Shown here in pieces: positions 29,164-38,101 of a DNA stretch of 64,000 bases. Each line of letters opens with the position of its first letter. Positions within the stretch are counted from its first letter, which is position 1. Where the stretch lies: the NCBI RefSeq assembly GCF_001729765.1, contig NZ_CP017181.1, positions 2,170,001 through 2,234,000 on the forward strand, read 5' to 3'. Below the pieces are notes generated by a model. That model had not been told where the DNA came from, made no database searches, and worked only from the letters and a program-made list of their open reading frames with translations. Made by a program: the position numbers and the translations under genes. This DNA comes from Enterobacter kobei. Its GTDB lineage: Bacteria; Pseudomonadota; Gammaproteobacteria; Enterobacterales; Enterobacteriaceae.

Positions 29164-29927
29164 GCGAACTGACTGTTACCCGTCATGGCCGCGTGCTGCA
29201 GCTGACGCTGAACCGTCCGGCGGCGCGTAATGCCCTGAATAACGCCCTGTTGACGCAATTAGCCGACGCGCTGGAAAGCGCTGCGGTTGATGCCGACATC
29301 TCGGCCTGTGTGATCTACGGCAACGAACGCTGCTTTGCCGCCGGGGCCGATCTCAACGAAATGGCAGAGAAAGACCTGCCAGCCACCCTGAACGATATCC
29401 GCCCGCAACTGTGGGCGCGCATTAACGCGTTTAACAAACCGCTGATCGCCGCCGTCAACGGTTTCGCGCTGGGCGCCGGATGTGAACTTGCGCTGCTGTG
29501 CGACGTGGTGATTGCCGGGGATAACGCACGATTTGGCCTGCCGGAAATCACCCTCGGCATTATGCCGGGGGCGGGCGGTACCCAGCGACTGATCCGCAGC
29601 GTCGGTAAATCCCTTGCCAGCAAAATGGTGCTGACCGGAGAGAGCATTACTGCGCAGCAGGCGATGAGCACCGGGCTGGTCAGCGATGTCTTCCCGGCAT
29701 CCCTGACGCTGGAGTATGCCCTGAAGCAGGCGGCAGTGATGGCGCGCCATTCCCCGCTGGCGCTGCAGGCGGCGAAACAGGCGCTTCGTCAGTCTCAGGA
29801 GGTGCCTCTGCAGGCTGGCCTGATGCAGGAGCGTCAGCTTTTTACGCTGCTCTCTGCCACCGAAGACCGCCGGGAAGGTATCGACGCTTTCTTGCAAAAA
29901 CGCACCCCCGACTTTAAAGGACGCTAA
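29160..29927 (+). CDS. paaF: PaaF, 2,3-dehydroadipyl-CoA hydratase
   Basis: This 255-residue enoyl-CoA hydratase of the crotonase family has the oxyanion-hole segments FAAGADLNEMAEK and FALGAGCELALLCD and the catalytic Glu region PEITLGIMPGAGGTQRL. It acts in the beta-oxidation part of the pathway. Translation is coupled to paaE by an ATGA overlap. Confidence 0.94.
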   Translation: MSELTVTRHGRVLQLTLNRPAARNALNNALLTQLADALESAAVDADISACVIYGNERCFAAGADLNEMAEKDLPATLNDIRPQLWARINAFNKPLIAAVNGFALGAGCELALLCDVVIAGDNARFGLPEITLGIMPGAGGTQRLIRSVGKSLASKMVLTGESITAQQAMSTGLVSDVFPASLTLEYALKQAAVMARHSPLALQAAKQALRQSQEVPLQAGLMQERQLFTLLSATEDRREGIDAFLQKRTPDFKGR

Positions 29928-29929
29928 TT

Positions 29930-30715
29930 GTGGAATGTATTCTCAGTCAAGTAGAACAGGGCGTAATGACCATTACGCTGAACCGTCCGGAGCGTCTGAA
30001 CAGCTTTAATGACGTGATGCATCAGCAGCTTGCAGAATGCCTGAAACAGGCCGAGCGCGATGACACCATCCGCTGCCTGCTGATCACCGGCGCAGGGCGC
30101 GGTTTTTGCGCCGGGCAGGATTTGAACGACCGCAACGTCGACCCCAACGGCCCGGCACCGGACCTGGGGATGTCGGTTGAAACCTTCTATAACCCCCTGG
30201 TACGCCGCCTGGCAAAACTGCCGAAGCCGGTCATTTGTGCAGTCAACGGCGTAGCGGCCGGCGCGGGCGCCACGCTGGCGCTCGGCTGCGACATGGTGAT
30301 TGCCGCCCGTTCTGCCAACTTTGTGATGGCCTTCAGCAAGCTCGGCTTAGTGCCGGACTGCGGCGGCACCTGGCTGCTGCCACGCGTGGCCGGACGTGCC
30401 CGCGCCATGGGACTGGCGCTGCTCGGCGATAAACTCAGCGCCGAACAGGCGCAGGCGTGGGGAATGATCTGGCAGGTGGTGGATGACGACCAGCTCTCCA
30501 CTACCGCGCAGCAGATGGCGCTGCACTTTGCGTCTCAGCCAACCTTTGGGCTGGGGCTGATCAAGCAGGCCATTAACGCCGCGGAAACCAACACCCTGGA
30601 TGCCCAGCTTGACCTGGAGCGCGACTATCAACGTCTGGCCGGTCGCAGCGACGACTACCGCGAAGGCGTCAGCGCTTTCCTGGCGAAGCGCACGCCGAAC
30701 TTTACGGGGAAATAA
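29930..30715 (+). CDS. paaG: PaaG, 1,2-epoxyphenylacetyl-CoA isomerase
   Basis: This 261-residue crotonase-family isomerase turns ring epoxide into oxepin-CoA and also moves double bonds later in the pathway. Characteristic segments are FCAGQDLNDRNVDP, VAAGAGATLALGCD and LGLVPDCGGTWLLPRVAG, with the catalytic Asp in PDCGG. It uses a GTG start, 2 bp after the paaF stop, so coupling to paaF is likely. E. coli PaaG is one residue longer. Confidence 0.94.
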   Translation: MECILSQVEQGVMTITLNRPERLNSFNDVMHQQLAECLKQAERDDTIRCLLITGAGRGFCAGQDLNDRNVDPNGPAPDLGMSVETFYNPLVRRLAKLPKPVICAVNGVAAGAGATLALGCDMVIAARSANFVMAFSKLGLVPDCGGTWLLPRVAGRARAMGLALLGDKLSAEQAQAWGMIWQVVDDDQLSTTAQQMALHFASQPTFGLGLIKQAINAAETNTLDAQLDLERDYQRLAGRSDDYREGVSAFLAKRTPNFTGK

Positions 30716-30716
30716 G

Positions 30717-32141
30717 ATGCTGAACATACGCACGGTCGCCGTGATTGGCAGCGGCACGATGGGCGCGGGCATTGCCGAAGTTGCCGCCAGCCACGGCCAT
30801 CAGGTTCTGCTTTATGACATCGCCGAAGATGCGATTTCACGCGCCATCGACGGGATTCGCCAGCGTCTGGCTTCCCGGGTAACGCGCGGAAAGCTCTCCG
30901 CCGATGCCAGCGCCCAGATCCTGGCCCGACTGCTTCCGGTGACGGATATCACCGCGCTTTCCGCGGCCGAACTGGTGATTGAAGCGGCCTCCGAACGGCT
31001 GGAGGTGAAAAAGGCGTTGTTTGCGCAGCTGGCGGAGATCTGTCCGCCCCAGACGCTGCTGACCAGCAACACATCGTCCATTTCCGTCACGGCGATTGCG
31101 GCAGACGTGAATCATCCGGAGCGCGTGGCGGGGCTGCACTTCTTTAACCCCGCGCCGGTGATGAAGCTGGTGGAGGTGGTCAGCGGGCTGGCGACCTCTG
31201 CGGAAGTGGCAGACGCGCTGTGTGAACTGGCGCTGAACTGGGGTAAACAACCCGTTCGCTGCCAGTCAACGCCTGGGTTCATCGTCAACCGCGTCGCGCG
31301 CCCGTTTTATTCCGAAGCCTGGCGTGCGCTTGAAGAGCAGGTCGCCCCACCGGAGGTGATTGACGCTGCGCTGCGCGAGGGCGGCGGTTTTCCGATGGGG
31401 CCGCTGGAGCTGACCGACCTGATTGGTCAGGACGTCAACTTTGCGGTGACCTGCTCGGTGTTTAACGCCTTCTGGCAGGAGCGTCGTTTCCTGCCTTCGC
31501 TGGTGCAGCAGGAGCTGGTGCTGGCCGGAAGGCTGGGTAAAAAGAGCGGAAAAGGGGTTTACGACTGGCAGGGGGAGAAACCCGTCGTGCAGTGGGTTGA
31601 GACCGTAAATGACAGCTACAGCCCGATGCGCGTGGAAAAAAGACGTGACGGTGTCACAGAAATTGATGATGTGTATCTGGTTGAAACGCAGGGGGAAACC
31701 GCTCAGGCACTGGCGCTGCGCCTCAACGGCCCGGTAGTGGTGATGGACCGTATTGAGCGTGACGTGGCGGTGATTGCGGCGGCCGCCAGCAACCCGCACA
31801 CCGCGACGCAAAAAGCCATCCGCTACCTGCAACAGCAGGGGCACCGGGTGGTGCAAATTGCCGATTATCCCGGTCTGCTGGTCTGGCGCACGCTGGCAAT
31901 GATTGCTAACGAAGCGCTGGATGCCCTGCAAAAGGGGGTCGCCAGCGAGAAGGATATCGACACCGCCATGCGTCTGGGCGTGAACTACCCGAGCGGCCCG
32001 ATCGCGTGGGGCGAGCGTCTGGGCTGGCAGCGCCTGCTGACCCTGCTGGAGAACCTGCAACGACATTACGGCGAAGAACGTTATCGCCCCTGTTCACTGC
32101 TGCGCCAGCGGGCGCTTCTGGAGAGTAGCTATGAGTCATAA
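30717..32141 (+). CDS. paaH: PaaH, 3-hydroxyadipyl-CoA dehydrogenase
   Basis: This 474-residue NAD-dependent 3-hydroxyacyl-CoA dehydrogenase has the Rossmann loop GSGTMGAGIAEVAASHG. The catalytic His is in GLHFFNPAPVMKLVEVV, and two HCDH C-terminal helical domains follow (the second near YPGLLVWRTLAMIANEA). The start at 30717 is one base past the paaG stop codon. It overlaps paaI by 11 bp. Confidence 0.95.
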   Translation: MLNIRTVAVIGSGTMGAGIAEVAASHGHQVLLYDIAEDAISRAIDGIRQRLASRVTRGKLSADASAQILARLLPVTDITALSAAELVIEAASERLEVKKALFAQLAEICPPQTLLTSNTSSISVTAIAADVNHPERVAGLHFFNPAPVMKLVEVVSGLATSAEVADALCELALNWGKQPVRCQSTPGFIVNRVARPFYSEAWRALEEQVAPPEVIDAALREGGGFPMGPLELTDLIGQDVNFAVTCSVFNAFWQERRFLPSLVQQELVLAGRLGKKSGKGVYDWQGEKPVVQWVETVNDSYSPMRVEKRRDGVTEIDDVYLVETQGETAQALALRLNGPVVVMDRIERDVAVIAAAASNPHTATQKAIRYLQQQGHRVVQIADYPGLLVWRTLAMIANEALDALQKGVASEKDIDTAMRLGVNYPSGPIAWGERLGWQRLLTLLENLQRHYGEERYRPCSLLRQRALLESSYES

Positions 32142-32553
32142 CGCCTGGCATAACGCCCGCACGATGTACGAAAAGGACGCCTGCGCGCAGGCGATGGGGA
32201 TGGACATTGTCGATATGGACGAGGGCTACGCGGTGGTGACCATGACCATCACCCCGCAGATGCTCAACGGCCACAAAACCTGTCACGGCGGCCAACTTTT
32301 TTCGCTGGCAGACACCGCCTTTGCCTACGCCTGCAACAGCCAGGGGCTGGCGGCGGTGGCCTCCGGCTGCTCGATCGATTTTCTGCGTCCGGGCTTTGCC
32401 GGAGATAAGCTCACCGCCACCGCGCGGGTGATGCATCAGGGCAAACTGACCGGCGTGTACGACATTGAAATTCAGAACCAGCAACAGAAAACCGTCGCCC
32501 TGTTCCGCGGAAAATCACACCGCATCGGCGGCACTGTCACAGGAGAGGCCTGA
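32131..32553 (+). CDS. paaI: PaaI thioesterase
   Basis: This 140-residue hot-dog-fold thioesterase has the motif NGHKTCHGGQLFSLADTAFA, which carries the catalytic Asp. It hydrolyses ring-hydroxylated phenylacetyl-CoA and is thought to rescue CoA from dead-end products. It starts inside the paaH 3' end and its stop overlaps the paaJ start (TGATG). Confidence 0.94.
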   Translation: MSHNAWHNARTMYEKDACAQAMGMDIVDMDEGYAVVTMTITPQMLNGHKTCHGGQLFSLADTAFAYACNSQGLAAVASGCSIDFLRPGFAGDKLTATARVMHQGKLTGVYDIEIQNQQQKTVALFRGKSHRIGGTVTGEA

Positions 32554-33758
32554 TGCGTGACGCATTTATTTGTGATGGCGTTCGAACGCCAGTGGGGCGC
32601 TACGCCGGCGCGCTTTCTGCCGTGCGAACGGACGATCTCGGTGCCGTACCGCTGCGTGCGCTGCTGGACCGCTACCCGCAGCTCGACCTGGAACGGATTG
32701 ATGATGTGATTTTCGGGTGCGCCAACCAGGCGGGGGAAGATAACCGCAACGTGGCGCGAATGTCGGCGCTGCTGGCCGGATTGCCGCAGACGGTATCCGG
32801 AACCACCATTAACCGCCTGTGCGGCTCGGGTCTGGACGCAATAGGCTTCGCTGCTCGCGCTATTAAAGCAGGTGATGGCGACCTGCTGATGGCGGGCGGC
32901 GTCGAGTCCATGTCCCGCGCACCGTTTGTGATGGGGAAAGCCACCGCCGCGTTTCAGCGCCAGGCGGAGATCTTTGATACCACCATCGGCTGGCGATTTG
33001 TGAATCCGCTCATGCATCAGCAATTCGGAACTGACAGTATGCCGGAAACGGCAGAGAATGTAGCTGAATTGTTAAATGTCAGCCGTGCCGATCAGGACGC
33101 GTTCGCGCTGCGCAGCCAGCAACGAACCGCTCTGGCGCAACAGAACGGCATTCTGGCGCAGGAAATCGTGCCGGTACGGGTACCGGGTAAAAAAGGGACG
33201 GTCACCGAATTCAGCGTGGATGAACATCCGCGCGCAGAGACCACGCTCGAACAGCTTTCCGGGCTGAAAACGCCGTTCCGTAAGAACGGGGTGGTGACGG
33301 CGGGGAATGCGTCCGGCGTCAACGACGGTGCGGCGGCGTTAATCATCGCCAGCGAGAAAATGGCGCTGGCGCAGGGATTAATCCCCCGCACGCGGATCGT
33401 GGCGATGGCAACGGCAGGCGTGGAGCCACGTTTAATGGGGCTCGGACCGGTGCCTGCCACCCGCCGGGTGCTGGAGCGTGCCGGTCTCAGCATCAACGAT
33501 ATGGACGTCATCGAACTCAACGAAGCCTTCGCCGCGCAGGCGCTGGGCGTCCTGCGTCAGCTGGGTTTGCCGGATGATGCCGCGCACGTTAACCCGAACG
33601 GCGGCGCGATTGCGCTGGGCCATCCGCTGGGAATGAGCGGGGCCAGACTGGCGCTGGCCGCGAGTAATGAATTGCATCGACGCAACGGGCGCTACGCGCT
33701 CTGTACGATGTGCATCGGTGTGGGTCAGGGCATTGCCATGATCCTTGAGCGTGTTTGA
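32553..33758 (+). CDS. paaJ: PaaJ, 3-oxoadipyl-CoA thiolase
   Basis: This 401-residue thiolase cleaves 3-oxoadipyl-CoA and 3-oxo-5,6-dehydrosuberyl-CoA with CoA to give acetyl-CoA and succinyl-CoA or a shorter chain. Motifs are the acyl-Cys in NRLCGSGLDA (about residue 90), the His in NGGAIALGHPLGMSGAR and the second Cys in CTMCIGVGQG. Length and motifs match the E. coli protein. Confidence 0.95.
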   Translation: MRDAFICDGVRTPVGRYAGALSAVRTDDLGAVPLRALLDRYPQLDLERIDDVIFGCANQAGEDNRNVARMSALLAGLPQTVSGTTINRLCGSGLDAIGFAARAIKAGDGDLLMAGGVESMSRAPFVMGKATAAFQRQAEIFDTTIGWRFVNPLMHQQFGTDSMPETAENVAELLNVSRADQDAFALRSQQRTALAQQNGILAQEIVPVRVPGKKGTVTEFSVDEHPRAETTLEQLSGLKTPFRKNGVVTAGNASGVNDGAAALIIASEKMALAQGLIPRTRIVAMATAGVEPRLMGLGPVPATRRVLERAGLSINDMDVIELNEAFAAQALGVLRQLGLPDDAAHVNPNGGAIALGHPLGMSGARLALAASNELHRRNGRYALCTMCIGVGQGIAMILERV

Positions 33759-33784
33759 TCAAATTTCACTGTGAGCACCCTACA

Positions 33785-35101
33785 ATGACAAATACAACAA
33801 AGCTTGATCCGATTGAAACAGCCTCCCTTGACGAGTTACAGGCGCTGCAGACTGAGCGTCTGAAATGGACGCTGCATCACGCCTACAACAACGTGCCGAT
33901 GTACAAACGCAAGTTTGACGCCGCGGGCGTTCACCCTGACGATTTCAACGAGCTGGCGGATATCCGCAAATTCCCGTGCACCACCAAGCAGGACCTGCGG
34001 GATAACTATCCGTTTGATACGTTTGCCGTGCCGATGGAGCAGGTGGTGCGCATTCACGCATCGTCCGGTACCACCGGCAAACCGACCGTTGTCGGCTACA
34101 CGCAGGGCGACATTGACAACTGGGCCAACCTGGTGGCCCGTTCCCTGCGCGCCGCGGGCGGTAGTGCGAAGGACAAAATTCACGTGGCGTATGGCTATGG
34201 TCTGTTTACCGGCGGGCTGGGCGCACATTACGGTGCCGAGCGCTTAGGGGCGACGGTGATCCCGATGTCCGGCGGCCAGACGGAGAAACAGGCGCAGCTG
34301 ATCCGTGATTTCCAGCCGGACATGATCATGGTGACGCCATCCTATTGCCTCAACCTGATTGAGGAGCTGGAACGTCAGATGGGCGGCGATGCCAGCACCT
34401 GTTCCCTGCGCGTGGGGGTATTCGGCGCCGAGCCGTGGACACAGGCCATGCGCCGTGAAATCGAAAAACGCCTGGGGATTACGGCGCTGGACATTTACGG
34501 CCTCTCCGAAGTGATGGGGCCGGGTGTGGCGATGGAGTGTATTGAAACCGCCGACGGTCCGACCATCTGGGAAGATCATTTCTATCCGGAGATCGTCAAC
34601 CCGAACGACGGCACGCCGCTGAACGACGGCGAGCAGGGCGAACTGCTGTTCACCACGCTCACTAAAGAGGCGCTGCCGGTGATCCGCTACCGCACCCGCG
34701 ACCTGACGCGTCTGCTGCCCGGCACCGCCCGTACCATGCGCCGCATGGACCGGATCAGCGGTCGCAGCGACGATATGCTGATCATCCGCGGCGTCAACGT
34801 CTTCCCGTCACAGCTGGAAGAGGAGATTGTGAAGTTTGAACATCTCTCACCCCACTACCAGCTGGAGGTGAACCGTCGCGGACATCTTGATTCACTTTCC
34901 GTGAAGGTGGAGCTGAAAGAGAGCAGCTTAACGCTGACCCACGAGCAGCGTTGCCAGGTGTGCCACCAGCTGCGTCATCGCATTAAATCGATGGTGGGGA
35001 TTTCCACCGATGTGATGATAGTCAACTGCGGCAGCATCCCGCGTTCAGAGGGCAAGGCCTGTCGGGTGTTTGATTTGCGTAAAGTCGCGGCCAACGGTTG
35101 A
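33785..35101 (+). CDS. paaK: PaaK, phenylacetate-CoA ligase
   Basis: This 438-residue adenylating enzyme activates phenylacetate with ATP and CoA, the first step of the pathway and the one making the PaaX inducer. Key segments are the P-loop-like SSGTTGKPTVVGYT, YGLSEVMGPGV, the RTRDLTRLL hinge and the C-terminal SIPRSEGKACRV with the catalytic Lys. The start at 33785 aligns with E. coli; an in-frame ATG 30 bp earlier overlaps paaJ. It is the last gene of the catabolic operon. Confidence 0.95.
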   Translation: MTNTTKLDPIETASLDELQALQTERLKWTLHHAYNNVPMYKRKFDAAGVHPDDFNELADIRKFPCTTKQDLRDNYPFDTFAVPMEQVVRIHASSGTTGKPTVVGYTQGDIDNWANLVARSLRAAGGSAKDKIHVAYGYGLFTGGLGAHYGAERLGATVIPMSGGQTEKQAQLIRDFQPDMIMVTPSYCLNLIEELERQMGGDASTCSLRVGVFGAEPWTQAMRREIEKRLGITALDIYGLSEVMGPGVAMECIETADGPTIWEDHFYPEIVNPNDGTPLNDGEQGELLFTTLTKEALPVIRYRTRDLTRLLPGTARTMRRMDRISGRSDDMLIIRGVNVFPSQLEEEIVKFEHLSPHYQLEVNRRGHLDSLSVKVELKESSLTLTHEQRCQVCHQLRHRIKSMVGISTDVMIVNCGSIPRSEGKACRVFDLRKVAANG

Positions 35102-35117
35102 GTTTCCCACAAGTCAG

Positions 35118-35152
35118 CCCTCTCCCCTTGGGAGAGGGTTAGGGTGAGGGGA
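35118..35152. repeat. CCCTCTCCC hairpin repeat after paaK
   Basis: CCCTCTCCC (35118-35126), CTT and GGGAGAGGG (35130-35138) form a perfect 9-bp stem, followed by TTAGGGTGAGGG. This element is common between genes of enteric bacteria. It separates the paaA-K operon from paaX and may act as a terminator or mRNA end stabiliser. Confidence 0.7.
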
Positions 35153-35160
35153 ATATGCTA

Positions 35161-35198
35161 TGATTCATCCAGACCAAAAATAACAACAGAATGAATCA
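35161..35198 (+). promoter_or_regulatory. Putative PaaX operator at paaX
   Basis: TGATTCAT (35161-35168) and ATGAATCA (35191-35198) are perfect 8-bp inverted half sites separated by 22 bp. They end directly before the paaX start at 35200. The same half sites lie before paaA, so autoregulation by PaaX is inferred. Confidence 0.6.
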
Positions 35199-35199
35199 C

Positions 35200-36126
35200 A
35201 TGAATAAACTCGATGCCTTTATCCAGCACGCGGTTAGCTCGGTTCCCGTTAGCGGAACGTCGCTTATCTCCTCATTATACGGTGACGCGCTTTCACATCG
35301 CGGCGGCGAGATTTGGCTTGGCAGCCTCGCCGCCTTACTGGAAGGCATGGGGTTTGGCGAGCGCTTCGTGCGCACCGCGCTGTTTCGCCTCAACAAAGAG
35401 GGCTGGCTGGACGTCTCGCGCATCGGGCGTCGCAGCTTTTACCGCCTGAGCGATAAAGGGCTGCGCCTGACCCGTCGCGCGGAGAATAAGATTTACCGCG
35501 CCGAACTGCCCGCCTGGGACGGAAAATGGCTGTTACTGCTCTCCGAAGGGCTGGACAAAACCACCCTTGCCGACGTCAAAAAGCAGCTGATTTGGCAGGG
35601 GTTTGGCACGCTGGCGCCGAGCCTGATGGCCTCGCCGTCGCAGCATCTGGCGGATGTACAATCTCTGCTTCACGATGCTGGCGTGGCGGAGAACGTCATT
35701 TTCTTTGAAGCCCACTCGCCGCTGGCGCTCTCCCGCGCGGCGCTGCGTTCACGGGTAGAAGAGTGCTGGCAGCTAACCGAGCAAAACGCGATGTATGAGT
35801 CGTTTATTACTTCGTTCCGGCCGCTTCTGCCGCTGTTAAAAGAGGCCGCGCCGGAGGAGCTTACGCCGGAACGGTGCTTCCAGATCCAGCTGCTGCTGAT
35901 TCACTTTTATCGTCGTGTGGTGCTAAAAGACCCGCTGTTGCCGGAGGAGTTACTGCCTGCGCACTGGGCGGGACAAAGCGCCCGACAGCTCTGCATCAAT
36001 ATCTATCAGCGTGTTGCACCGGGGGCGCTGGCGTTTGTCAGCGAGAAGGGGGAAACCTCCGTCGGCGAACTGCCCGTGCCCGGCACGCTCTACTATCAAC
36101 GCTTTGGTGGTCTTTCAAGCGCATAA
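35200..36126 (+). CDS. paaX: PaaX, phenylacetyl-CoA-responsive repressor
   Basis: This 308-residue repressor of the paa operons is released by phenylacetyl-CoA. It has an N-terminal winged helix (VPVSGTSLISSLYGDAL, then FVRTALFRLNKEGWLDVSR), a central Cas2-like domain and a helical C-terminal domain. The start MNKLDAFIQHAV aligns with E. coli MSKLD; an ATG 9 bp earlier overlaps the putative operator. The C terminus (GGLSSA) is some 8-10 residues shorter than in E. coli. It is cotranscribed with paaY. Confidence 0.93.
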   Translation: MNKLDAFIQHAVSSVPVSGTSLISSLYGDALSHRGGEIWLGSLAALLEGMGFGERFVRTALFRLNKEGWLDVSRIGRRSFYRLSDKGLRLTRRAENKIYRAELPAWDGKWLLLLSEGLDKTTLADVKKQLIWQGFGTLAPSLMASPSQHLADVQSLLHDAGVAENVIFFEAHSPLALSRAALRSRVEECWQLTEQNAMYESFITSFRPLLPLLKEAAPEELTPERCFQIQLLLIHFYRRVVLKDPLLPEELLPAHWAGQSARQLCINIYQRVAPGALAFVSEKGETSVGELPVPGTLYYQRFGGLSSA

Positions 36127-36135
36127 GGAGTGAAG

Positions 36136-36732
36136 ATGCCTGTTTATCAAATTGACGGTCTGACGCCGGTGGTGCCTGACGAGAGCTACGTCCACCCAAC
36201 GGCGGTGCTGATTGGGGACGTGATTCTGGGTAAAGGCGTTTATGTCGGCCCTAACGCCAGCCTGCGCGGTGATTTTGGCCGCATTGTGGTGAAAGATGGC
36301 GCCAACATTCAGGATAACTGCGTCATGCACGGCTTCCCGGAGCAGGACACGGTGGTGGAGGAGGACGGGCATATCGGCCACAGTGCCATTCTCCACGGGT
36401 GCGTGATCCGCCGTAACGCGCTGGTGGGCATGAACGCGGTGGTAATGGATGGGGCGGTCATCGGTGAAAACAGCATCGTCGGAGCGGCGGCGTTCGTGAA
36501 GGCGAAAGCGGAGATGCCCGCTAACCATTTGATTATCGGCAGTCCGGCCAAAGCGATCCGCGAGCTGAGTGAGCAGGAACTGGCCTGGAAGCAGCAGGGC
36601 ACGCGGGAGTATCAGGTGCTGGTAGAGCGCTGCAAGCTGACGATGCACCAGGTCGAGCCGCTGCGCGAGGTTGAGCCTGACCGGAAGCGACTGACGTTTG
36701 ATGAGAATTTAAGGCCGAAGTCGGCGGTGTAG
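36136..36732 (+). CDS. paaY: PaaY thioesterase / carbonic anhydrase-like hexapeptide protein
   Basis: This 198-residue gamma-carbonic-anhydrase-like left-handed beta helix has His metal ligands in the segments [23 protein letters not shown] and nearby. PaaY is reported to remove CoA from toxic or inhibitory intermediates and to help set PaaX control. The start at 36136 (MPVYQIDG) follows AAGGAGTGAAG. It is the last E. coli-like gene before the accessory island. Confidence 0.93.
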   Translation: MPVYQIDGLTPVVPDESYVHPTAVLIGDVILGKGVYVGPNASLRGDFGRIVVKDGANIQDNCVMHGFPEQDTVVEEDGHIGHSAILHGCVIRRNALVGMNAVVMDGAVIGENSIVGAAAFVKAKAEMPANHLIIGSPAKAIRELSEQELAWKQQGTREYQVLVERCKLTMHQVEPLREVEPDRKRLTFDENLRPKSAV

Positions 36733-36739
36733 GGGGGAG

Positions 36740-36768
36740 GTCCGCTTTGTGCCAGAAGCGGGCATTGC
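36740..36768. repeat. 29-bp dispersed repeat, copy 1
   Basis: This element begins GTCCGCTTTGTGCCAGAAGC and ends GGGCATTGC. It matches 37966-37994 over 29 bp with about five differences, in the same orientation. The two copies flank the 36873-37643 gene. Confidence 0.65.
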
Positions 36769-36841
36769 TAACATCAATATAAATTGTTCTATGGGGCGCA
36801 TGTCATTTGCAGTATATAAAGAAGAAATTAAAAGATTGTCA

Positions 36842-36867
36842 AATAAAAAGCCCCTCTACAGGGGCTG
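36842..36867 (-). terminator. Terminator after the 256-aa island gene
   Basis: AGCCCCT-CTAC-AGGGGCT, read on the minus strand, is followed by TTTTTATTT. It is a strong intrinsic terminator six bases past the stop of the minus-strand gene at 36873. Confidence 0.85.
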
Positions 36868-36872
36868 AGTTT

Positions 36873-37643
36873 TTACTGTTTACCACGTTTAGTCATCTCA
36901 TCTGCTAACTGTGAAGACCAATAATGTTGATTCTTCGCATCTAATATGAAGTGTAGCGCTCTCGCGCACTGTATCTGAGCAGACTCATAAGCATGGATAT
37001 TACCAACTGAAGTAGGAACTAAGTGGGTTTCAGGTGTGTAGTATTGGTAGATGCTCGTTTGTGAAGGATGAACATATTCGCTAAGTATGTCATACGTCAG
37101 TTCAAAATCGCTTTCTCTCCCCTTAGTCTGTTTCATCTCATCTTCATAGAGATCGCGTAAAGCATTCATCACATGCTGACTGACAGCAAGTAGGTTTTCA
37201 AAACGATGCTTAGTCTCTTCAGTAAACATGTAGTCGTTAGGGTCAAATACTCCTTTCTGAATCTTTTCTTGCTCTGACTTTTTAAATCGGGAACTGTTCG
37301 TAAAGCCCAGGATGACATCGAGAGCTTTATCTACACTTTCGCGGCCGCTTTGGTTCGTCAGGATCTTCTCCACTTTCTTGTTTAAGAGTCGTGAGAAAGC
37401 ATGTGTTTCAATCATCCCCCGGCTAACGACACAAGCGGTTTGGTATCGTTCGTTTTCGAGGAGGAGAAGCGCATCATCAAAGATATCTATCTGCCTGTTC
37501 ATTAGCAAATTTGCATAGTTAGCGAGATACAACCCCTGATCAGGATTATGCATCTTTCCGACAACTACACCGTTAACCTTGTTCAGCGCAGCTCTGGCGG
37601 CTTTTGCCTCGTTTAGGCTCTGCTCTATAAGTTCTTTAAACAT
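36873..37643 (-). CDS. Helical protein of unknown function (DUF5677/HEPN-like?)
   Basis: This 256-residue, nearly all-helical soluble protein has no signal peptide or membrane segment. A block ALLLLENERYQTACVVSRGM in the first half and YDILSEYVHPSQTSIY in the second resemble abortive-infection-type and DUF5677 helical proteins, where a late S-x-x-x-H-P motif is common. That likeness is weak and only by eye. It has its own terminator and a lower GC content than the paa genes. It is the first gene of the island. Confidence 0.6.
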   Translation of the reverse strand: MFKELIEQSLNEAKAARAALNKVNGVVVGKMHNPDQGLYLANYANLLMNRQIDIFDDALLLLENERYQTACVVSRGMIETHAFSRLLNKKVEKILTNQSGRESVDKALDVILGFTNSSRFKKSEQEKIQKGVFDPNDYMFTEETKHRFENLLAVSQHVMNALRDLYEDEMKQTKGRESDFELTYDILSEYVHPSQTSIYQYYTPETHLVPTSVGNIHAYESAQIQCARALHFILDAKNQHYWSSQLADEMTKRGKQ

Positions 37644-38101
37644 GCTGTGTTTCCTTACAGGATAATGTGTCTCAACAAGTAATCATTCCAGCTTTTGCCA
37701 GCTTCTTGATCTGTTCTTTTTATAGCAAGGTATTATGCTGAAGAGAGGGGCACCAATCACTAGGATCTTCTCCCAACGATAAGTATAAACCCACCGATGC
37801 TGTAATTATCCCGCTTAATTAAACAAACCACTTTTGGTATTCACTGTAGCCCAATGTGACCTGCCCCTTGTTATTGATACGCAACCACGTTAGCAAAACC
37901 CCCACCTGCTTGCTAGACCACTCGAACGTCCGCTTCTCGCTCATAGCGGACATCGGCCTGCAAAAGTCCGTTTCGTGCCAAAAGCGCGTATTGCAAAGTC
38001 TGCATTGCATTCACCGGAAAGGTACAATGCAGACGATTAGATTACCTCTGCCAGTCACGGAAAAGCTCCAAATGAGGCCTGGCTGAGGAGCTGTTGACCT
38101 T
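37644..38101. other. Gene-free segment with dispersed repeats
   Basis: This 458-bp segment has no convincing gene. A possible 63-codon frame at 37819-38010 is made mostly of repeat sequence. It holds GTCCGCTTCTCGCTC...AGCGGAC (37928-37951, an imperfect palindrome) and the second copy of the 29-bp repeat (37966-37994). Confidence 0.5.
37966..37994. repeat. 29-bp dispersed repeat, copy 2
   Basis: This element begins GTCCGTTTCGTGCCAAAAGC and ends GCGTATTGC. It is the direct-orientation partner of 36740-36768. Confidence 0.65.

Noticed and set aside
37819..38010. 63-codon minus-strand frame in the island
   Set aside because: It consists largely of the dispersed repeat sequence and has no ribosome site.
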